A stretch of DNA of 64,000 nt from Paraglaciecola polaris LMG 21857 (GTDB lineage Bacteria; Pseudomonadota; Gammaproteobacteria; Enterobacterales; Alteromonadaceae). The DNA is taken from positions 1 to 64,000 of the forward strand of contig NZ_BAER01000041.1 of NCBI RefSeq assembly GCF_000315055.1. Direction: 5' to 3'. This document shows, piece by piece, positions 1 through 8,862 of the stretch; the stretch's first letter is position 1; each line of letters starts with the position of its first letter. Both the position numbers and the translations under genes were made by a program. The notes beneath the pieces are model-generated. The model worked only from the letters and a program-made list of their open reading frames with translations, was not told the origin of the DNA and did no database searches.

Positions 1-10
1 GTCTACATTA

Positions 11-412
11 CTATTCCGCAGCTGCATCTTCAGTCTCTACGACTTCTTCTACTTCTGGACGGTCTACTAATTCAACATATGCCATAGGAGCATTGTCACC
101 AGTACGGAAACCACATTTTAAAATGCGAATATATCCACCAGGACGCTCTTCATAGCGTGGGCCAAGTTCATTAAATAACTTACCTACAACTTCTTTATCA
201 CCAGTGCGAGCAAAAGCCAAACGGCGATTTGCAACACTATCTTGCTTAGCAAGTGTGATAAGAGGTTCAATTACGCGACGTAGTTCTTTCGCTTTAGGAA
301 GAGTTGTTTTAATCAACTCACTCTTCACTAATGAGCCAGCCATATTGCGAAACATCGCTTGACGGTGACTACTATTACGATTCAACTGACGACCACTCTT
401 ACGATGGCGCAT
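11..412 (-). CDS. rplQ: 50S ribosomal protein L17
   Basis: L17 lies near the exit of the peptide tunnel in the large subunit. The 133-residue product starts [19 protein letters not shown], the invariant L17 N-terminus. It is a little longer than E. coli L17 (127 aa) because of a Glu/Ala-rich acidic tail. It is the last gene of the alpha operon (rpsM-rpsK-rpsD-rpoA-rplQ), 41 nt behind rpoA. The stop codon lies 10 nt from the window edge, so any terminator after it is outside. Identification is very secure. Confidence 0.98.
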
Positions 413-453
413 AGTCCTATCCTTCTTTAAAAATCAGTTTAAATAAAATCTGA

Positions 454-1443
454 TTAATCTTTTTCTGCGATGCTTTCTGGTGGCCAGTTCTCTAAGCGCA
501 TGCCTAGTGAAAGTCCACGAGAAGCTAGTACGTCTTTAATCTCAGTAAGAGATTTTTTACCTAAGTTTGGAGTTTTTAACAACTCAACTTCGGTACGTTG
601 TACTAGATCACCAATATACTGTATTGCTTCTGCCTTAAGACAGTTTGCAGAACGTACGGTTAGTTCTAAGTCATCTACTGGGCGAAGAAGAATCGGATCG
701 AATTCCGGCTTCTCTTCTTTCTCAACAGGCTCTGACATATCACGAAGTTCAACAAATGCGTCTAACTGCTCAGCTAAAATAGTAGCTGAGCGACGAATCG
801 CTTCTTCGGGATCGATAGTACCGTTGGTTTCCATATCGATAATTAGCTTGTCTAAATCTGTGCGTTGTTCAACACGAGCAGACTCAACATTGTACGAAAT
901 ACGTGATACTGGACTAAATGAAGCATCAACCAATAAACGACCAATTGGGCGATCATCTTCTTCAGAAGAGCGACGAGTTGACGCTGGAACGTACCCACGA
1001 CCCATTTCCACTTTAATACGCATGCTGAGTTCAGCTTCGCCAGTTAAAGTACAAAGGACATGACTAGGGTTAACGATTTCAACATCACCATCATGCTGGA
1101 TGTCTCCAGCTAATACTGGGCCCGCACCGGACTTCACTAATGTTAGTGTTGCTTCGGTTTTGCCTTCTAGACGTACCGCCAAACCTTTAAGGTTAAGCAA
1201 TATTTCAATAACGTCTTCTTGAACGCCTTCTTTGGTGCTGTACTCGTGCAACACACCATCGATTTCAACTTCAGTCACTGCACAACCTGGCATAGATGAC
1301 AAAAGAATACGACGTAGCGCGTTACCCAATGTATGACCAAAACCACGTTCTAAGGGCTCTAAAGTTACCTTTGCACGTGTAGGCGAAACGTTATCAATTT
1401 CAACTAACCTTGGTTTTAAGAATTCAGTTACAGAACCCGACAT
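454..1443 (-). CDS. rpoA: DNA-directed RNA polymerase subunit alpha
   Basis: Alpha subunit, which dimerises to nucleate RNA polymerase assembly and contacts UP elements and activators. The 329-residue length equals the E. coli protein. The N-terminal domain (about 1-235) contains the conserved [17 protein letters not shown] stretch. A linker at about 236-248 leads to the C-terminal domain, which carries the RSANCLKAE helix used for UP-element DNA and CRP contacts in E. coli. It sits between rpsD (22 nt upstream) and rplQ, as in most gammaproteobacteria. No anomaly seen. Confidence 0.99.
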   Translation of the reverse strand: MSGSVTEFLKPRLVEIDNVSPTRAKVTLEPLERGFGHTLGNALRRILLSSMPGCAVTEVEIDGVLHEYSTKEGVQEDVIEILLNLKGLAVRLEGKTEATLTLVKSGAGPVLAGDIQHDGDVEIVNPSHVLCTLTGEAELSMRIKVEMGRGYVPASTRRSSEEDDRPIGRLLVDASFSPVSRISYNVESARVEQRTDLDKLIIDMETNGTIDPEEAIRRSATILAEQLDAFVELRDMSEPVEKEEKPEFDPILLRPVDDLELTVRSANCLKAEAIQYIGDLVQRTEVELLKTPNLGKKSLTEIKDVLASRGLSLGMRLENWPPESIAEKD

Positions 1444-1465
1444 TGTTACCTCTCTTCTTTAAGCT

Positions 1466-2086
1466 TTACTTAGAGTAAAGTTCGACAATCAACTGTTCGT
1501 TTATTTCCGCAGACAAATCAGTTCTTTCAGGAACACGTTTAAATGTGCCTTCCATCTTTTTGCTGTCCACTTCAATCCAAGTTGGTTTCTCACGTTGCTC
1601 AGCAAGTTCTAAAGCAGAAACAATACGAGCTTGTTTTTTTGCTTTTTCGCGAACAGATACAACATCATCAGCAGAAACATTAAAAGAAGGAACGTTAACA
1701 ACTTGACCGTTAACCAAAATGGCTTTATGGCTAACTAGTTGACGCGCTTCAGAACGAGTGCTAGCAAAACCAATGCGGTAAACAACATTGTCTAAACGTT
1801 GCTCTAAAAGTTGCAACAAGTTTTCACCTGTATTGCCTTTTAAGCGTGCCGCTTCTTTGTAATAGTTACGGAATTGCTTTTCAAGAACACCGTACATACG
1901 ACGTACTTTTTGCTTTTCACGTAATTGAACACCGTAGTCAGACAAACGTCCACGACGTGCGCCGTGTTGACCAGGTGGGTTATCAATTTTACATTTTGAT
2001 TCGATTGCTCGAACGCCACTTTTCAGGAACAAATCTGTTCCTTCACGGCGGCTAAGTTTGAGTTTTGGACCCAAATATCTTGCCAT
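1466..2086 (-). CDS. rpsD: 30S ribosomal protein S4
   Basis: Primary 16S rRNA-binding protein of the 30S body. The 206 residues match E. coli S4 in length. The start [20 protein letters not shown] and the S4 RNA-binding motif (about 96-150, [20 protein letters not shown]) are intact. In E. coli, S4 represses the alpha operon by binding a pseudoknot in the rpsM leader; whether that holds here is inferred (see the structured region before rpsM). The gene lies 24 nt after rpsK. Confidence 0.98.
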   Translation of the reverse strand: MARYLGPKLKLSRREGTDLFLKSGVRAIESKCKIDNPPGQHGARRGRLSDYGVQLREKQKVRRMYGVLEKQFRNYYKEAARLKGNTGENLLQLLEQRLDNVVYRIGFASTRSEARQLVSHKAILVNGQVVNVPSFNVSADDVVSVREKAKKQARIVSALELAEQREKPTWIEVDSKKMEGTFKRVPERTDLSAEINEQLIVELYSK

Positions 2087-2110
2087 TATCTTTCTCCAAC
2101 AGTCCGTCGA

Positions 2111-2503
2111 TTAAACGCGACGTTTCTTCGGTGGACGACAACCGTTGTGAGGAATAGGCGTCACATCGGTAATATTAGTGATTTTATAACCAGCAGCATT
2201 CAAAGCACGGATAGCAGATTCACGACCTGGACCTGGACCTTTAACGAATACTTCTAGATTTTTTAAACCGTAATCCTGAGCGGCTATACCAGCGCGTTCA
2301 GCAGCTACCTGAGCAGCAAAAGGGGTAGATTTACGTGAACCACGGAAACCTGAACCACCAGATGTAGCCCAAGACAAGGCATTGCCTTGACGATCTGTAA
2401 TTGTCACTATTGTGTTGTTGAAAGACGCATGGATATGAGCCATACCGTCAGCAACTTGACGTTTTGCGCGCTTTCGCGTGCTTTTAGTAGGAGCTTTAGC
2501 CAT
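2111..2503 (-). CDS. rpsK: 30S ribosomal protein S11
   Basis: S11 forms part of the 30S platform near the mRNA exit/Shine-Dalgarno site. The 130-residue protein has the conserved core [19 protein letters not shown] and the typical C-terminal [12 protein letters not shown]. coli S11 has 129 residues. It lies 12 nt behind rpsM in the alpha operon. Nothing unusual. Confidence 0.98.
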   Translation of the reverse strand: MAKAPTKSTRKRAKRQVADGMAHIHASFNNTIVTITDRQGNALSWATSGGSGFRGSRKSTPFAAQVAAERAGIAAQDYGLKNLEVFVKGPGPGRESAIRALNAAGYKITNITDVTPIPHNGCRPPKKRRV

Positions 2504-2515
2504 CTTATTCCCCGC

Positions 2516-2872
2516 TTACTTTTTAATTGCTTTGCGAGGACCTTTACGGGTACGCGCATTAGTTTTAGTGCGCTGACCACGTAGAGGAAGACTACGACGG
2601 TGGCGAATACCACGGAAGCAACCTAGGTCCATCAAACGTTTAATACTCATTGATACTTCACGGCGAAGATCACCTTCAACAGTGAATTTCGCAACTTCGT
2701 CACGTAATTTATCAATTTGTGCTTCATCAAGATCTTTAATCTTGGTTGTCTCTGCAACACCAGATGCTTCACAAATGCTTTGAGCACGTGTAGAGCCTAC
2801 ACCGAAGATCGCAGTTAATGCGATTACAGTGTGCTTGTGTTCAGGGATGTTAATGCCAGCGATACGGGCCAT
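2516..2872 (-). CDS. rpsM: 30S ribosomal protein S13
   Basis: S13 sits in the 30S head and contacts the P-site tRNA and bridges to L5. It has 118 residues, the same as E. coli. The start [20 protein letters not shown], the H2TH region and the basic tail ([13 protein letters not shown]) are all present. It is the first gene of the alpha operon. A GAGG-type ribosome binding site precedes the ATG, and a 125-nt structured spacer separates it from rpmJ. Confidence 0.98.
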   Translation of the reverse strand: MARIAGINIPEHKHTVIALTAIFGVGSTRAQSICEASGVAETTKIKDLDEAQIDKLRDEVAKFTVEGDLRREVSMSIKRLMDLGCFRGIRHRRSLPLRGQRTKTNARTRKGPRKAIKK

Positions 2873-2895
2873 TAACAGTACTCCTCATAGTTTAT

Positions 2896-2991
2896 GTCAT
2901 CAGCCTAAAAAGCCCGATAGGATACTTACCCGATGACAAAATTGCAAATTAAGGTTTGCGGACACTATCGTATTTAGCAATTCCGCAAACC
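2896..2991 (-). promoter_or_regulatory. structured spc/alpha junction upstream of rpsM
   Basis: Two inverted repeats lie between rpmJ and rpsM. Directly after the rpmJ stop there is a perfect 10-bp stem (arms 2982-2991 and 2953-2962, read on the minus strand) with a 19-nt loop and no following T-run. Nearer rpsM, GTCATC (2932-2937, minus strand) can pair with GATGAC (2896-2901) around an internal stretch. In E. coli, ribosomal protein S4 represses the alpha operon through a leader structure at this position. That this RNA does the same is inference; pseudoknot pairing was not modelled. Confidence 0.45.
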
Positions 2992-2997
2992 ATTCGA

Positions 2998-3114
2998 TTA
3001 ACCTTGCCTTTGCTTATGCTTAGGGTCAGAACTGCAAATCACGCGCACAACACCGTTGCGCTTAATGACTTTACAGTTACGGCAAATCCGCTTGACGGAT
3101 GCACGAACTTTCAT
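2998..3114 (-). CDS. rpmJ: 50S ribosomal protein L36
   Basis: The smallest ribosomal protein here, 38 residues: [20 protein letters not shown] followed by the usual basic tail ending KHKQRQG. It carries the zinc-ribbon ligands Cys11, Cys14, Cys27 and a C-terminal His (about 33), so this is the zinc-binding (C+) form. It lies 24 nt behind secY as the last gene of the spc operon. Start and stop were read directly from the minus strand (ATG at 3112-3114, TAA at 2998-3000). Confidence 0.97.
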   Translation of the reverse strand: MKVRASVKRICRNCKVIKRNGVVRVICSSDPKHKQRQG

Positions 3115-3138
3115 TTCATCACTCCGTAAATCGCCATC

Positions 3139-4458
3139 TTAACGGCCGTAGCCTTTAAGATTAGCTTTCTTAAGAACAGACTCATATTGATGAGACATCA
3201 AATGTGTCTGCACTTGCGCCATAAAGTCCATGATAACCACTACCATAATAAGCAGTGAGGTCCCACCGAAATAAAACGGTACGTTCCAAGCTATCAACAT
3301 GAATTCAGGCACCAAACAAATAAAGGTTATATAAAGCGCGCCAGCTAGGGTTAAGCGAGTCATTACCTTATCAACGTATCGTGAGGTTTGTTCACCAGGA
3401 CGAATCCCAGGAACGAACGCACCAGACTTCTTCAAGTTATCTGCCGTTTCGCGAGGGTTAAAAACCAACGCTGTATAGAAGAAACAAAAGAAGATAATCG
3501 CGGCAGCGTAGAACATCACATACAGAGGCTGCCCAGGGGACAACATTAATGCCACTTCTTGTAACCAAGAAAATGACTCATTTTGCCCAAACCAATTTGC
3601 AATGGTACCAGGGAACAAAATAATGCTAGACGCGAAGATCGGTGGAATAACGCCTGCCATATTTACTTTTAACGGTAAATGCGTACTTTGAGCTGCGAAG
3701 ACCTTACGGCCTTGCTGACGCTTTGCGTAATTAACGACGATACGACGCTGACCACGCTCCACGAATACTACAAAGTACGTGATAGCAATAATTATTACGC
3801 CGATAAGTAATAAGAACAATAAGTTCAAATCACCCTGACGTGCTTGCTCTGCTGTTTGGCCTATAGCCGTTGGCAAACCAGACACGATACCCGCGAAAAT
3901 CAATATAGAAATACCGTTACCGATACCTCTCTCTGTAATTTGCTCACCTAACCACATTAAAAACATGGTACCGGTGACCAAACTCACAACAGCTGTGAAG
4001 TAAAAACCGAAACCTGGATTAATCACCAAACCTGAAATCAAGTTGGGTAAATTTGTCGCTATTCCAATTGCTTGGAATGTAGCTAACACCAACGTAAAAT
4101 AACGTGTGTATTGGCTAATTTTGCGACGTCCTGCTTCGCCTTCTTTTTTAAGTTCCATCATCGGTGGATGCATAACTGTAAGCAACTGAATGATAATGGA
4201 CGCTGTAATGTATGGCATTATACCCAGGGCAAGAACCGAGGCGCGCTCAAGTGCACCACCAGAGAACATGTTAAACATTTCTACGATGGTACCCTTTTGC
4301 TGGTCGAATAAATCAGCCAACACCGCGGCGTCGATACCAGGAATAGGCACATATGAGCCAAGCCTAAACACAATTATCGCACCAAGTACGAACAACAATC
4401 TTGATTTAAGCTCACTCAAGCCGCCTTTTGCGCTTGAATTTGATCCTGGTTTAGCCAT
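3139..4458 (-). CDS. secY: preprotein translocase subunit SecY
   Basis: Channel-forming subunit of the SecYEG inner-membrane translocon. The 439 residues (E. coli 443) contain about ten hydrophobic segments. The plug-region signature VPIPGID, the [13 protein letters not shown] stretch in the middle and the cytoplasmic-loop [21 protein letters not shown] are recognisable. It lies 5 nt after rplO and 24 nt before rpmJ, the conserved spc position, and so is co-expressed with ribosomal proteins. Confidence 0.98.
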   Translation of the reverse strand: MAKPGSNSSAKGGLSELKSRLLFVLGAIIVFRLGSYVPIPGIDAAVLADLFDQQKGTIVEMFNMFSGGALERASVLALGIMPYITASIIIQLLTVMHPPMMELKKEGEAGRRKISQYTRYFTLVLATFQAIGIATNLPNLISGLVINPGFGFYFTAVVSLVTGTMFLMWLGEQITERGIGNGISILIFAGIVSGLPTAIGQTAEQARQGDLNLLFLLLIGVIIIAITYFVVFVERGQRRIVVNYAKRQQGRKVFAAQSTHLPLKVNMAGVIPPIFASSIILFPGTIANWFGQNESFSWLQEVALMLSPGQPLYVMFYAAAIIFFCFFYTALVFNPRETADNLKKSGAFVPGIRPGEQTSRYVDKVMTRLTLAGALYITFICLVPEFMLIAWNVPFYFGGTSLLIMVVVIMDFMAQVQTHLMSHQYESVLKKANLKGYGR

Positions 4459-4463
4459 CTAGC

Positions 4464-4898
4464 TTATTCCTCTACCTTACCGCCGGCCGCTTCGATTGAT
4501 TCGCGCGCGCCTTTTGTAACCTTCAAACCATTGATAGTAACAGCTCGTGAAATTTCACCGCTCTTAAGCACTTTAACGAACAACATCTCTTTCTTAACAA
4601 GACCTGCTGCTTTTAAAGTTTCAAGTGAAACCACTTCACCTTCTACCTTTGCAATTTCGCTTAACGTTACTTGGTCAGAAACCAAAGATTTACGTGAAGT
4701 GAAACCGAATTTAGGTAGACGGCGCTGAATTGGCATTTGTCCGCCTTCAAAACCAGGTTTTACAGAACCGCCTGAGCGAGACTTTTGACCTTTGTGACCG
4801 CGGCCACCAGTTTTTCCAAGACCTGAACCCATACCGCGTCCAACGCGCTTACTAGATTTTTTTGCTCCTGGTGCAGGAGCAAGAGTATTTAAATGCAT
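4464..4898 (-). CDS. rplO: 50S ribosomal protein L15
   Basis: Late-assembly large-subunit protein that binds 23S rRNA. It has 144 residues, equal to E. coli. The Gly-rich basic N-terminal extension ([22 protein letters not shown]) and the [18 protein letters not shown] core are diagnostic. The gene is 3 nt behind rpmD, so translation is probably coupled. Confidence 0.98.
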   Translation of the reverse strand: MHLNTLAPAPGAKKSSKRVGRGMGSGLGKTGGRGHKGQKSRSGGSVKPGFEGGQMPIQRRLPKFGFTSRKSLVSDQVTLSEIAKVEGEVVSLETLKAAGLVKKEMLFVKVLKSGEISRAVTINGLKVTKGARESIEAAGGKVEE

Positions 4899-4901
4899 CT
4901 G

Positions 4902-5084
4902 TTACTCCTCCACTACTTCAACCATGTAAAATACACGGTTGATCATGCCACGAACAGAAGGGGTATCTTCGAGTTCACGAACATGACCGATGCGACGTAA
5001 ACCGAGACCCGTAAGAGTTGCCTTATGCTTTGGAAGGCGACCGATAGCGCTTTTGGTTTGCTTAACTTTTATCATCTTAGCCAT
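4902..5084 (-). CDS. rpmD: 50S ribosomal protein L30
   Basis: A 60-residue L30 starting [20 protein letters not shown]. The ATG at 5082-5084 is preferred over an in-frame TTG two codons upstream. A GGGGT Shine-Dalgarno-like sequence sits 8 nt before the ATG, and L30 proteins normally begin at this point. The gene follows rpsE almost immediately, and the ribosome-binding site overlaps the rpsE 3' end. Confidence 0.97.
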   Translation of the reverse strand: MAKMIKVKQTKSAIGRLPKHKATLTGLGLRRIGHVRELEDTPSVRGMINRVFYMVEVVEE

Positions 5085-5090
5085 GTTCAA

Positions 5091-5594
5091 TTACCCCAAA
5101 ATCTGCGTTACAGACAATCCGCGTTTAGCAGCAACTTGATCAGGCGATGTCATTTCTGTCAACGCATTGATAGTTGCACGCACAACGTTAATTGGATTAG
5201 TTGATCCGTAACATTTTGAAAGTACGTTTTGAACGCCAGCGACTTCAAGTACTGCACGCATCGCACCACCGGCAATAATACCAGTACCTTCTGATGCAGG
5301 CTGCATGTACACTTTTGAGCCTGAATGACGACCTTTAATTGCGTGCTGTAGCGTGTTGCCATTTAGATCAACGTCCACAAGATTGCGGCGCGCTTTTTCC
5401 ATAGCTTTTTGAATTGCAGCTGGCACTTCGCGTGCTTTACCGTAACCAAAACCAACACGACCATTACCGTCACCTACTACTGTCAAAGCAGTAAAGCTAA
5501 AGATACGACCACCTTTAACTACTTTAGATACACGGTTTACAGCAATTAGTTTTTCTAACAGGTCACCCTGTTGTTGAACTTCTACTTTAGCCAT
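5091..5594 (-). CDS. rpsE: 30S ribosomal protein S5
   Basis: S5 contributes to decoding accuracy and to the mRNA entry channel. The 167-residue length equals E. coli. The double-stranded-RNA-binding fold with [19 protein letters not shown] and the C-terminal [16 protein letters not shown] are intact. It sits 9 nt after rplR. The residues where spectinomycin-resistance changes occur in E. coli S5 (near [10 protein letters not shown]) look wild type. Confidence 0.98.
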   Translation of the reverse strand: MAKVEVQQQGDLLEKLIAVNRVSKVVKGGRIFSFTALTVVGDGNGRVGFGYGKAREVPAAIQKAMEKARRNLVDVDLNGNTLQHAIKGRHSGSKVYMQPASEGTGIIAGGAMRAVLEVAGVQNVLSKCYGSTNPINVVRATINALTEMTSPDQVAAKRGLSVTQILG

Positions 5595-5603
5595 AATTAA
5601 CTC

Positions 5604-5957
5604 CTAGAACTGAAGACCTGCTTCACGAGCAGCATCAGCCAATGCCTTAACTCGACCGTGATACTTAAAACCGCTGCGATCGAAAGCGACAGTCTTAATG
5701 CCTTTTTCGATAGCTCGTTCTGCAATCGCTTTACCAACTGCTACCGCAGCTTCTGCATTACCCGTTGATTTAACGGTAGTGCGAAGATCTGCTTCAACAG
5801 TAGAAGCCGCCGCCAATACCTGTGAACCGCAAGGAGCGATTAACTGGGCGTATATATGGCGTGGTGTGCGGTTAATAACCAAGCGATGCGCGGCCAGTTC
5901 ACTAATTTTTTTGCGTGCACGTGTAGCGCGACGCAAGCGAGCTGATTTCTTATCCAT
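5604..5957 (-). CDS. rplR: 50S ribosomal protein L18
   Basis: 5S rRNA-binding protein of the central protuberance. It has 117 residues, the same as E. coli. It begins [18 protein letters not shown] (basic, disordered) and contains the conserved [17 protein letters not shown] and the C-terminal [20 protein letters not shown]. It lies between rplF and rpsE in the standard spc order. Confidence 0.98.
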   Translation of the reverse strand: MDKKSARLRRATRARKKISELAAHRLVINRTPRHIYAQLIAPCGSQVLAAASTVEADLRTTVKSTGNAEAAVAVGKAIAERAIEKGIKTVAFDRSGFKYHGRVKALADAAREAGLQF

Positions 5958-5969
5958 CGTATCACCTAC

Positions 5970-6503
5970 CTACTTTTTCTTAGCTTCTTTACGACGCACA
6001 ACTTCATCAGCGTAACGAACACCTTTGCCTTTGTAAGGCTCTGGCGGACGGTATCCACGGATGTTAGCTGCAACCTGACCTACCAACTGCTTATCGGCGC
6101 CTTTGACGACGATTTCAGTTTGACTAGGAGTTTCAATCGAAATACCTTCAGGCATTTCGTATGCTACCGGGTGTGAGAAACCTAGAGTCAGATTGAGTTT
6201 CTTACCTTGCGCTGACGCACGGTAACCAACACCATTCAACTGAAGCTTTTTCTCAAAACCTTGAGATACACCAATAACCATTGCGTCTAACAATGAGCGA
6301 GCTGTACCAGCTTGAGCCCAACCATCCACAGCGCCTTCACGAGGCAATGCTTTAAGTTGATTCTCTTCTTGTACTACTTCAACTGCATTGTTGAATACAC
6401 GGACTAATGTACCGATTTTACCTTTAACTGTGACTTCTTGACCAGCGATAGAAATTTCTACGCCGGATAAAACGTCTACAGGAGCTTTTGCTATACGTGA
6501 CAT
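5970..6503 (-). CDS. rplF: 50S ribosomal protein L6
   Basis: L6 lies at the base of the L7/L12 stalk near the GTPase centre. It has 177 residues, identical in length to E. coli L6. Two tandem L6 domains are visible, with the signature [20 protein letters not shown] near the C-terminus. It lies 10 nt after rpsH. Confidence 0.98.
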   Translation of the reverse strand: MSRIAKAPVDVLSGVEISIAGQEVTVKGKIGTLVRVFNNAVEVVQEENQLKALPREGAVDGWAQAGTARSLLDAMVIGVSQGFEKKLQLNGVGYRASAQGKKLNLTLGFSHPVAYEMPEGISIETPSQTEIVVKGADKQLVGQVAANIRGYRPPEPYKGKGVRYADEVVRRKEAKKK

Positions 6504-6513
6504 TTTTATCCCC

Positions 6514-6906
6514 TTACGCTACGTAGCCGATGATCTCACCACCCATACCCGCTTTACGCGCGGCACGGTCAGTCATCACACCTTTAGAGGTAGAAACGAT
6601 AGCAACACCTAAACCACCCAATACTTTTGGCAACTCATCTTTTTTCTTATAGATGCGAAGACCAGGGCGACTTACGCGCTCAATGCTTTCAATTACTTTC
6701 TTGCCTTCGAAGTACTTAAGAGTCACTTCTAAAACAGGTTTAACGTCACCAGTTACTGCGAAGCTCTGAATATAACCTTCTTCTTTAAGTACGGCTGCGA
6801 TAGCAACACGTAATTTAGATGAAGGCATAGATACAGAAACTTTGCTAGCCATCTGACCGTTACGAACACGTGTAAACATGTCCGCGATAGGATCTTGCAT
6901 GCTCAT
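6514..6906 (-). CDS. rpsH: 30S ribosomal protein S8
   Basis: Primary 16S rRNA-binding protein, 130 residues as in E. coli. It starts [18 protein letters not shown]. The C-terminal [20 protein letters not shown] motif is the S8 signature. In E. coli S8 is the translational repressor of the spc operon, binding near the rplE start. That target was not modelled here. The gene lies 12 nt after rpsN. Confidence 0.98.
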   Translation of the reverse strand: MSMQDPIADMFTRVRNGQMASKVSVSMPSSKLRVAIAAVLKEEGYIQSFAVTGDVKPVLEVTLKYFEGKKVIESIERVSRPGLRIYKKKDELPKVLGGLGVAIVSTSKGVMTDRAARKAGMGGEIIGYVA

Positions 6907-6918
6907 ATTAGCTACTCC

Positions 6919-7224
6919 TTACCAGCTGGCTTTTTTAAGGCCAGGTACTTCACCGCGCATCGCTGCTTCACGCAACTTAATACGGCTAAGACCAAACTTG
7001 CGTAGGAAACCATGTGGACGACCCGTTATACGACAACGATTTTGTTGACGTGTACGAGCTGAATCACGTGGAAGTTGTTGTAGCTTAAGAACAGCGTCCC
7101 AACGTTCTTCGTCAGAAGAGTTGACGTTGCTGATAGTCGCTTTAAGTTCAGCACGTTTAGTAGCGAACTTAGCAACTAGCTTGGCGCGTTTTACTTCGCG
7201 CGCTTTCATTGATTCTTTTGCCAT
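6919..7224 (-). CDS. rpsN: 30S ribosomal protein S14 (zinc-free type)
   Basis: The 101-residue protein begins [20 protein letters not shown] at the ATG at 7222-7224. An in-frame upstream extension reads back into rplE and is not credible. Only one cysteine lies in the C-terminal region ([20 protein letters not shown]), so this is the long, zinc-independent C- form typical of gammaproteobacteria. The gene starts 10 nt after the rplE stop. Confidence 0.97.
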   Translation of the reverse strand: MAKESMKAREVKRAKLVAKFATKRAELKATISNVNSSDEERWDAVLKLQQLPRDSARTRQQNRCRITGRPHGFLRKFGLSRIKLREAAMRGEVPGLKKASW

Positions 7225-7234
7225 AACCCTACCC

Positions 7235-7774
7235 TTACTTTTTAAATGGGAAACTGAATGCACTTAATAGTGCATGCGATTCCGCATCGGTTTCAGCGCT
7301 AGTCGTGATAGTAATATCCATACCGCGAATTTTATCCACCTTATCGAAATCGATTTCAGGGAAGATAATTTGCTCACGAACACCCATGCTATAGTTTCCA
7401 CGGCCGTCAAACGACTTAGGATTCAAGCCACGGAAGTCACGGATACGAGGAATTGCTATTGATACTAAACGTTCAAAGAATTCCCACATACGTTCACCAC
7501 GTAGGGTTACTTTACAGCCAATCGGATAACCTTCACGGATTTTAAAACCCGCTACAGATTTGCGAGCAACAGTAACAACAGGTTTCTGACCAGCAATCGC
7601 TTGCATGTCAGCAGTTGCGTTTTCCAACACCTTTTTGTCTGCTACCGCTTCACCTAAACCCATGTTTAGAGTGATTTTCTCAATCCGAGGGACTTGCATG
7701 ACGCTTTTGTAGTTGAACTGCTTCGCAAGTTCCGCTACTACTGTTTCTTTATAGAAATCATGCAGTTTCGCCAT
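7235..7774 (-). CDS. rplE: 50S ribosomal protein L5
   Basis: 5S rRNA-binding protein that contacts S13 across the subunit interface. It has 179 residues (same as E. coli), starting [20 protein letters not shown]. The ATG at 7772-7774 is chosen because GGAG lies 6 nt upstream; the in-frame TTG four codons earlier has no such site. In E. coli the S8 operator lies around this start. Confidence 0.97.
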   Translation of the reverse strand: MAKLHDFYKETVVAELAKQFNYKSVMQVPRIEKITLNMGLGEAVADKKVLENATADMQAIAGQKPVVTVARKSVAGFKIREGYPIGCKVTLRGERMWEFFERLVSIAIPRIRDFRGLNPKSFDGRGNYSMGVREQIIFPEIDFDKVDKIRGMDITITTSAETDAESHALLSAFSFPFKK

Positions 7775-7789
7775 CGTACTCTCCAATTA

Positions 7790-8104
7790 TTAAACCAGTT
7801 CACCGTCAGATTTGAAGATACGAACTTTTTTGTCGTCTTCAAAACGGAAACCTACGCGATCTGCTTTACCCGTTTTAGGGTTAACAATCGCTACATTTGA
7901 CACATGAATTGATGCTTCTTTCTCAATAACGCCACCAGTAACACCCAATTGAGGGTTAGGTTTCTGATGCTTCTTCACCAAGTTCACACCTTCAACGATT
8001 AGGCGGTCAGCCGCTGGAAGAACTTTAAGCACTTTGCCTAGTTTTCCTTTGTCTTTACCAACTAAAACGATGATTTCATCATCACGACGAATTTTTCTAG
8101 CCAT
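7790..8104 (-). CDS. rplX: 50S ribosomal protein L24
   Basis: Assembly-initiator protein of the large subunit with a KOW/SH3-like fold. The KOW element is at about residues 7-33 ([20 protein letters not shown]). It has 104 residues as in E. coli. It is the second gene of the spc operon, 12 nt after rplN. Confidence 0.98.
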   Translation of the reverse strand: MARKIRRDDEIIVLVGKDKGKLGKVLKVLPAADRLIVEGVNLVKKHQKPNPQLGVTGGVIEKEASIHVSNVAIVNPKTGKADRVGFRFEDDKKVRIFKSDGELV

Positions 8105-8116
8105 TATCGTGACTCC

Positions 8117-8482
8117 TTATAGTACCTCAGGGGCCAGTGAGACAATTTTCATGTTATTAACACGAAGCTCACGAGTGACCGGGCCAAAGATACGCGTACC
8201 AATCGGTTGCTTGTTTGCATTAAGCAAAACAGCTGCGTTGTTGTCAAAACGGATCGAAGACCCATCAGAGCGACGAACGCCTTTTCTAGTACGCACCACC
8301 ACTGCATTTAGCACATCACCTTTTTTAACTTTACCACGAGGAATTGCTTCCTTGACGGTAACTTTAATGATGTCGCCAATATGTGCATAACGGCGATGCG
8401 AGCCACCAAGAACCTTAATACACTGAACCCTGCGAGCACCCGAGTTATCGGCTACGTCCAGGTTAGTTTGCATTTGGATCAT
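8117..8482 (-). CDS. rplN: 50S ribosomal protein L14
   Basis: L14 forms an intersubunit bridge. The 121-residue protein starts [20 protein letters not shown] and contains the signature [20 protein letters not shown]. It is the first gene of the spc operon. In E. coli rpsQ lies a short distance upstream. Here there is a leader of about 100 nt or more and then a terminator belonging to an unrelated gene, so the operon must be transcribed from its own promoter. Confidence 0.98.
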   Translation of the reverse strand: MIQMQTNLDVADNSGARRVQCIKVLGGSHRRYAHIGDIIKVTVKEAIPRGKVKKGDVLNAVVVRTRKGVRRSDGSSIRFDNNAAVLLNANKQPIGTRIFGPVTRELRVNNMKIVSLAPEVL

Positions 8483-8597
8483 GTTAGTGCTCCGCGGTTA
8501 ATTAAGACTCTCACGAGTCATTTGCTCCTAAAAACCCAGCATTATTGCTGACTTTTTATACATACCCCTATTAAAAGGGCGCGAAATACTAACAGAA

Positions 8598-8627
8598 AAT
8601 ATACAGCTGCGATAGTCGAATATGCAA
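8598..8627 (-). promoter_or_regulatory. candidate promoter of the spc-alpha operon
   Basis: On the minus strand TTGCAT (8622-8627) and TATATT (8598-8603) are separated by 18 nt, about 115 nt before the rplN ATG. Just downstream is an alternative -10-like TAGTAT followed by a GC-rich stretch (CGCGCCC), the kind of discriminator seen at stringently controlled ribosomal promoters. The leader also holds two small hairpins (CAGC-AATAAT-GCTG and GACTC-GTGA-GAGTC). The exact start site cannot be fixed by eye. Confidence 0.4.
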
Positions 8628-8733
8628 AAAAAGTGATTCTGTTTGAAGTTATTTTCACCGCACCACAAAGAGACAGGAAAAATCCATTAAAATTAATTAG
8701 TTAGGTATACAGAGAGGGCTGAAAACACGACAC

Positions 8734-8775
8734 AAAAAAAGCCCCCTGAGAAAGGCAACACTTTATCAGGGGGCT
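8734..8775 (-). terminator. intrinsic terminator after the lipoprotein gene
   Basis: On the minus strand a perfect 10-bp stem (arms 8766-8775 and 8740-8749, AGCCCCCTGA/TCAGGGGGCT) is followed by a run of seven T residues. It lies about 90 nt beyond the stop of the lipoprotein gene at 8863. It isolates that gene from the ribosomal protein operon downstream. Confidence 0.9.
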
Positions 8776-8862
8776 GGCAGTATACCGACAACAATCGATG
8801 CTTTATCACCCAGAAAGCTGACTTAATGAATCCAATATCGATGTCGTTTGTAAGCACATCTC

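Noticed and set aside
470-1063. Long ORF antisense to rpoA
   Set aside because: It is an antisense shadow of a highly conserved gene, with Ser/Arg-rich composition typical of such shadows.
5085-5090. TTG start of rpmD two codons upstream
   Set aside because: The ATG at 5084 has a well-placed GGGGT site and matches the usual L30 N-terminus.
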